Part shown: piece after piece, positions 60,690 through 64,000 of the stretch
How positions within the stretch are numbered: the first letter of the stretch is position 1
Layout of the letters: each line of letters begins with the position of its first letter
Assembly (NCBI GenBank): GCA_024036415.1
Contig: JAMWET010006936.1
Coordinates: 314,501 to 378,500 of the forward strand
Reading direction: 5' to 3'
From: Prochilodus magdalenae
Lineage: Eukaryota > Chordata > Actinopteri > Characiformes > Prochilodontidae
Length of the DNA: 64,000 nucleotides
Notes under the pieces: model-generated
Database searches by the model: none
What the model saw: only the letters and a program-made list of their open reading frames with translations
What the model was told of the DNA's origin: nothing
Position numbers and translations under genes: made by a program

Positions 60690-63685
60690 AAAGAGAAAGA
60701 AAAGCAGATAAAAAAAAGTAAAAGAAATGAAAAGCAATAAGTGCTTGCAAAAATAAATAGAGTAGAGAACATGGGTCACACTGCGCAGATGTGGTCTGAT
60801 GGTGTTAAAATTATTTGGGCCAGTTCTAGTAGCAGAAGACAGTGCTCAACATTGACAGCTCTGTGATTGGCTCTAACTTCACTTATTTCTCATGGTGGGT
60901 TTGGGGTACAAAATAAACCTGCACCAGGCTATAAGAATAACTTGCCTATAAAAGGCTAGCAGTTTGAAGCAAATGCTCCATCGACTCCATTAGTCCTAAT
61001 CTTCTCTACAATGGATTCTTTTTAAAGGGATTATGATAAATGTGATTATGACAGTAATAATTAATACATTCACTTTACATCAAATTCAAACACAACATTT
61101 GATAAACTGTTTCTCCATAAAATATTTGGACAACTGGACTGGAATTGAAATGGCAAATATTTATTTTAAACAAACAATTTTAAGACTGTGATTTTCAGTT
61201 TGACCAAGTAGTATTCTACAAAGAATGCTGTAGTAAGCAGAGATATCACTAGATATTTGAGGATGGGGGTTTAGGCCTGTGCTGCATGCATGGTTTACAT
61301 GAACTTTTATGATGGAACTGGAACATTTGGTCAAATTTACCTTTACAATGAGAGTTCAGTCTTTTTAACTATATTATTTAACTATATTGTTCTAGCAGTC
61401 ATCTGACTGAGGTTGAGGAAATTAAGATTTTCAAACTCGATGACCTCCACAAGTATTGATTTACTGTAAACAGTGATACGTGGCAAATATTGGTGTTATT
61501 GGTTTATAAATACAAAAACAAAAGATAAAAACAAAGAATATAACAAACTGTCTCATGTTATTTCTGTTCCTGTCTAAATCCCTTCTTTCCTGACAATAAC
61601 TGCATTACTGCAATATTTTTTCCAGTGACAGATGATGCACAATCATAAATAATCACTTTACTACTTTACTAACAGCCCTTGGTTAGTGATCTGAAGTTTA
61701 GGCTGTAATGTTAGCTAGGATTTGTTTATCTATAAGACTGACTGCCTTTCCCTGTTCCATTTTGAGAGTGTGCATCTCTGTGTACATAAACAGGGTCTTT
61801 CTGTGATCTCAGTGTGGCTCAGATCACTATGACTTAAATGCGGTTGGCCAGATTACTATGAGAAACATGTTTCCAATGTTGTAATGTAAATGAGCACAAG
61901 TTAAAACTGGGTTAGTACCTAGGCTATGACAAAATCATTGTTTACAAAAAATGAAAAACGAACCAAACTGCATCACTGGCAATAAAGGACACTTTGAATT
62001 GAATCATTAGATCAGTGATTAGTTAGATCAGTGACATGATGCAGTGATTTTTCTTTTATGTTCTTCTGGACTCTGAAACAAATTGAAAGTAAATGTGGAC
62101 GTTTTGGTAAAATTCTATTTTATTGAATACAACAGAAGTTTAAACCTTTGCATGTATTCAAATACCATATTTTAAAAAATCCTCTTTAAAAACGTGACAA
62201 TTAGTAAGCCATACATTATACTTTACATGCTTTCCATTTGATAACATGACAACTCAGTGCTATCAGTTCTGACAGTGTGATACATTCCAAAACACTTATC
62301 ATACATAAATTGTACTCCTTTCACACAAAGTTAAAGGACAAAACACACATTCCTTGACAAAGACAGGTGTCATTTTAGCATCAGTTAGCTGGAATTCATC
62401 CACAAGTGCAGCACAAACAAACATGTAGTCTATGTATGCCTGCTCGCTAAGCTACCGCTGAGTTCAAACTATGGCTCAAAACAGGTTTCATTTCTTTTTC
62501 ATCAGTGACGATTTAAGGGGTTGTTGTGGCACCAAAATTCACACGGGGCCCCTCCTCCAGCTTTCATTGCCATTGTTATAAATAGTCTAACACAACACCA
62601 AATAGCATTTTTATTTCATATTTTAAAAATTATTATATATTTTAAATATACATATAAACATTTAATAACTTTTTTTACAAAATGTACAAAAATAAATATA
62701 CCCTCAGGGACTCGGGTACCTAGTGGCAAGCGACACCTTTGAGTATCATCTGAAGTTGCGTTAGTGCAGTAATTGAACCTGTTCTGTGCTGAGTAGAGTC
62801 ATTATTGTGCTATTTAAGATAACCAGCATCACTCTCCTATTTTGCAGTACTGCCTTGCATTCATAAATGGTTAGGTAGTTTGACATTTATTGAAAATTGC
62901 ATGTAAGATTATGCACCATGTTTGCTTATTTGATCATGTAAGTGAAAGTTTTATGTCAAAGTTATACTTAATGTCTGTCACTTTACCTCCCCACCACCCC
63001 AATGGTAATATTATATACTGCAGTAATATTTAGACTGCTTGACTGATCTCGGGGATGAGATACTACCTAACTCTAGGTGTGGTGCTTGTATTGTAAAGAT
63101 GTTGGCACATGGAGTTTTTTCCTACTTTGAGGCTTGCAGACGCCTCCTCAAACTAATTTCTGTGCTGTAGCAGCATATAGAGTTTACAGAACATAAATAT
63201 TACCGTACTTCAAATGAAGCAGTTCTGGTGGGTGCATGCTGAATAGTTTCATTTCAGTAGTATGGTACCTGTTTTCACTGTCCCCATGTTTTGTTGAAAT
63301 AGTTGACTACTGGAAGCGTCTGGGCCAGTTAAACAAAGTCTGTGTGGCTAAAGTCCAGTTTGTCAAGCACCATTTGTCCTATTACAGATGACAGTGGCAT
63401 CACTAGTAGTGTATCACTAGAGGGCAGTGTTGCTCTATCCTGCTCACTTTGTAAGTGGCCTGATATCTATTTTACCTGGCTGTCCACCAAAAGAACGACA
63501 CTTTAGAACAAAGCTCAGTTGGGGTTTCCTATCATGTAAAACTCTGCTTCCACTGCAAAGCTTTTGTAATTGGTTTTATTTGGCTGTTGAATGTCATGTA
63601 GAGTGTTATTTATTTTTTCTTTTTTAATCTTCTGGAAAGATCCTGTATCAATAGCAAAACGGCTTGTATCGTATCATCTATGTAT
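60690..63685. other. Gene-free stretch
   Basis: AT-rich noncoding DNA. A short GGGGCCCC-containing patch at 62520-62560 may be repeat-derived. Confidence 0.45.
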
Positions 63686-63687
63686 TT

Positions 63688-63725
63688 GTTTAATTAATTA
63701 ATTAATTAATTAATTAATTAATTAT
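63688..63725. repeat. (TTAA)n microsatellite
   Basis: About nine TTAA units. Confidence 0.95.
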
Positions 63726-64000
63726 CAGTTCAGCTTGTAATACATTGTAGACCTGTGTCGGGTTTCTTTATGAATAAACTCATTGGTCTGAGACAATGTA
63801 CATTTCAGTGTCAGATTTTACAAAGTGTATATAGTTTGAATCAATGATGAGCTAAAAGCACTGAGGAAAATCCTACTTTTTGCTGACTGCCTTTTTTGGA
63901 ATAGTTTTGTTTGACAGTAGCAACATGTAAACTTACAAGCATCTCTCCTGTCTGAGCTGGAACACCTTTATTTTCTAGGTGTCCCCAGGGAGATGAAATC

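Noticed and set aside
60288..60779. 163-codon minus ORF with Phe/Leu/Cys heptads
   Set aside because: The heptad pattern is the (AAAAGAC)n array read on the other strand.

Overview
The window is vertebrate nuclear DNA, almost certainly from a ray-finned fish. It holds one clear protein-coding gene, an intronless frizzled-class Wnt receptor best matched to FZD9, in about 64 kb that is otherwise AT-rich, intron/intergenic-like and full of decayed transposable elements and microsatellites. The repeat types (several Tc1-like elements, an L2-type LINE, a tRNA-derived SINE, teleost-style short inverted-repeat elements) point to a teleost. Some dispersed families resemble repeats I associate with ostariophysan fishes such as characins and piranhas; that is recall, not a search result.

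Layout. 1-12.6 kb: gene-free DNA with an (AT)n tract, a repeat family here called R1, an inverted-repeat element (D3) and a Tc1-like fragment. 12.65-14.4 kb: a large 28-bp minisatellite of about 60 units with a 336-bp higher-order period. 14.5-17.6 kb: repeat-poor DNA, a SINE with a (TTATA)n tail, then a dead Tc1-like copy. 17.86-20.3 kb: CpG-rich promoter/5' leader, fzd9 (18428-20167, +) and a polyadenylation signal. 20.3-64 kb: a long gene-poor stretch with more Tc1-like copies, a foldback element (42.5-43.1 kb), an L2-like LINE 3' half (51.3-52.45 kb), a 470-bp CT/CTGT simple repeat (59.3-59.8 kb) and scattered repeat-poor blocks that could be conserved noncoding elements.

No operon-like or pathway grouping exists. 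The regulatory picture is that of a developmental receptor gene in a gene desert: a CpG-rich promoter, two upstream ORFs in the leader, and repeat-free blocks on both sides that may be enhancers. A second possible coding piece is an unrecognised 297-nt open stretch at 28523-28819 followed by AATAAA. I found no CRISPR array, bacterial system or convincing novel multi-gene system. The most unusual items are the minisatellite and its sequence link to the foldback element, a Tc1-derived family whose copies share an internal deletion, and the TAATG-linked upstream ORFs of fzd9.
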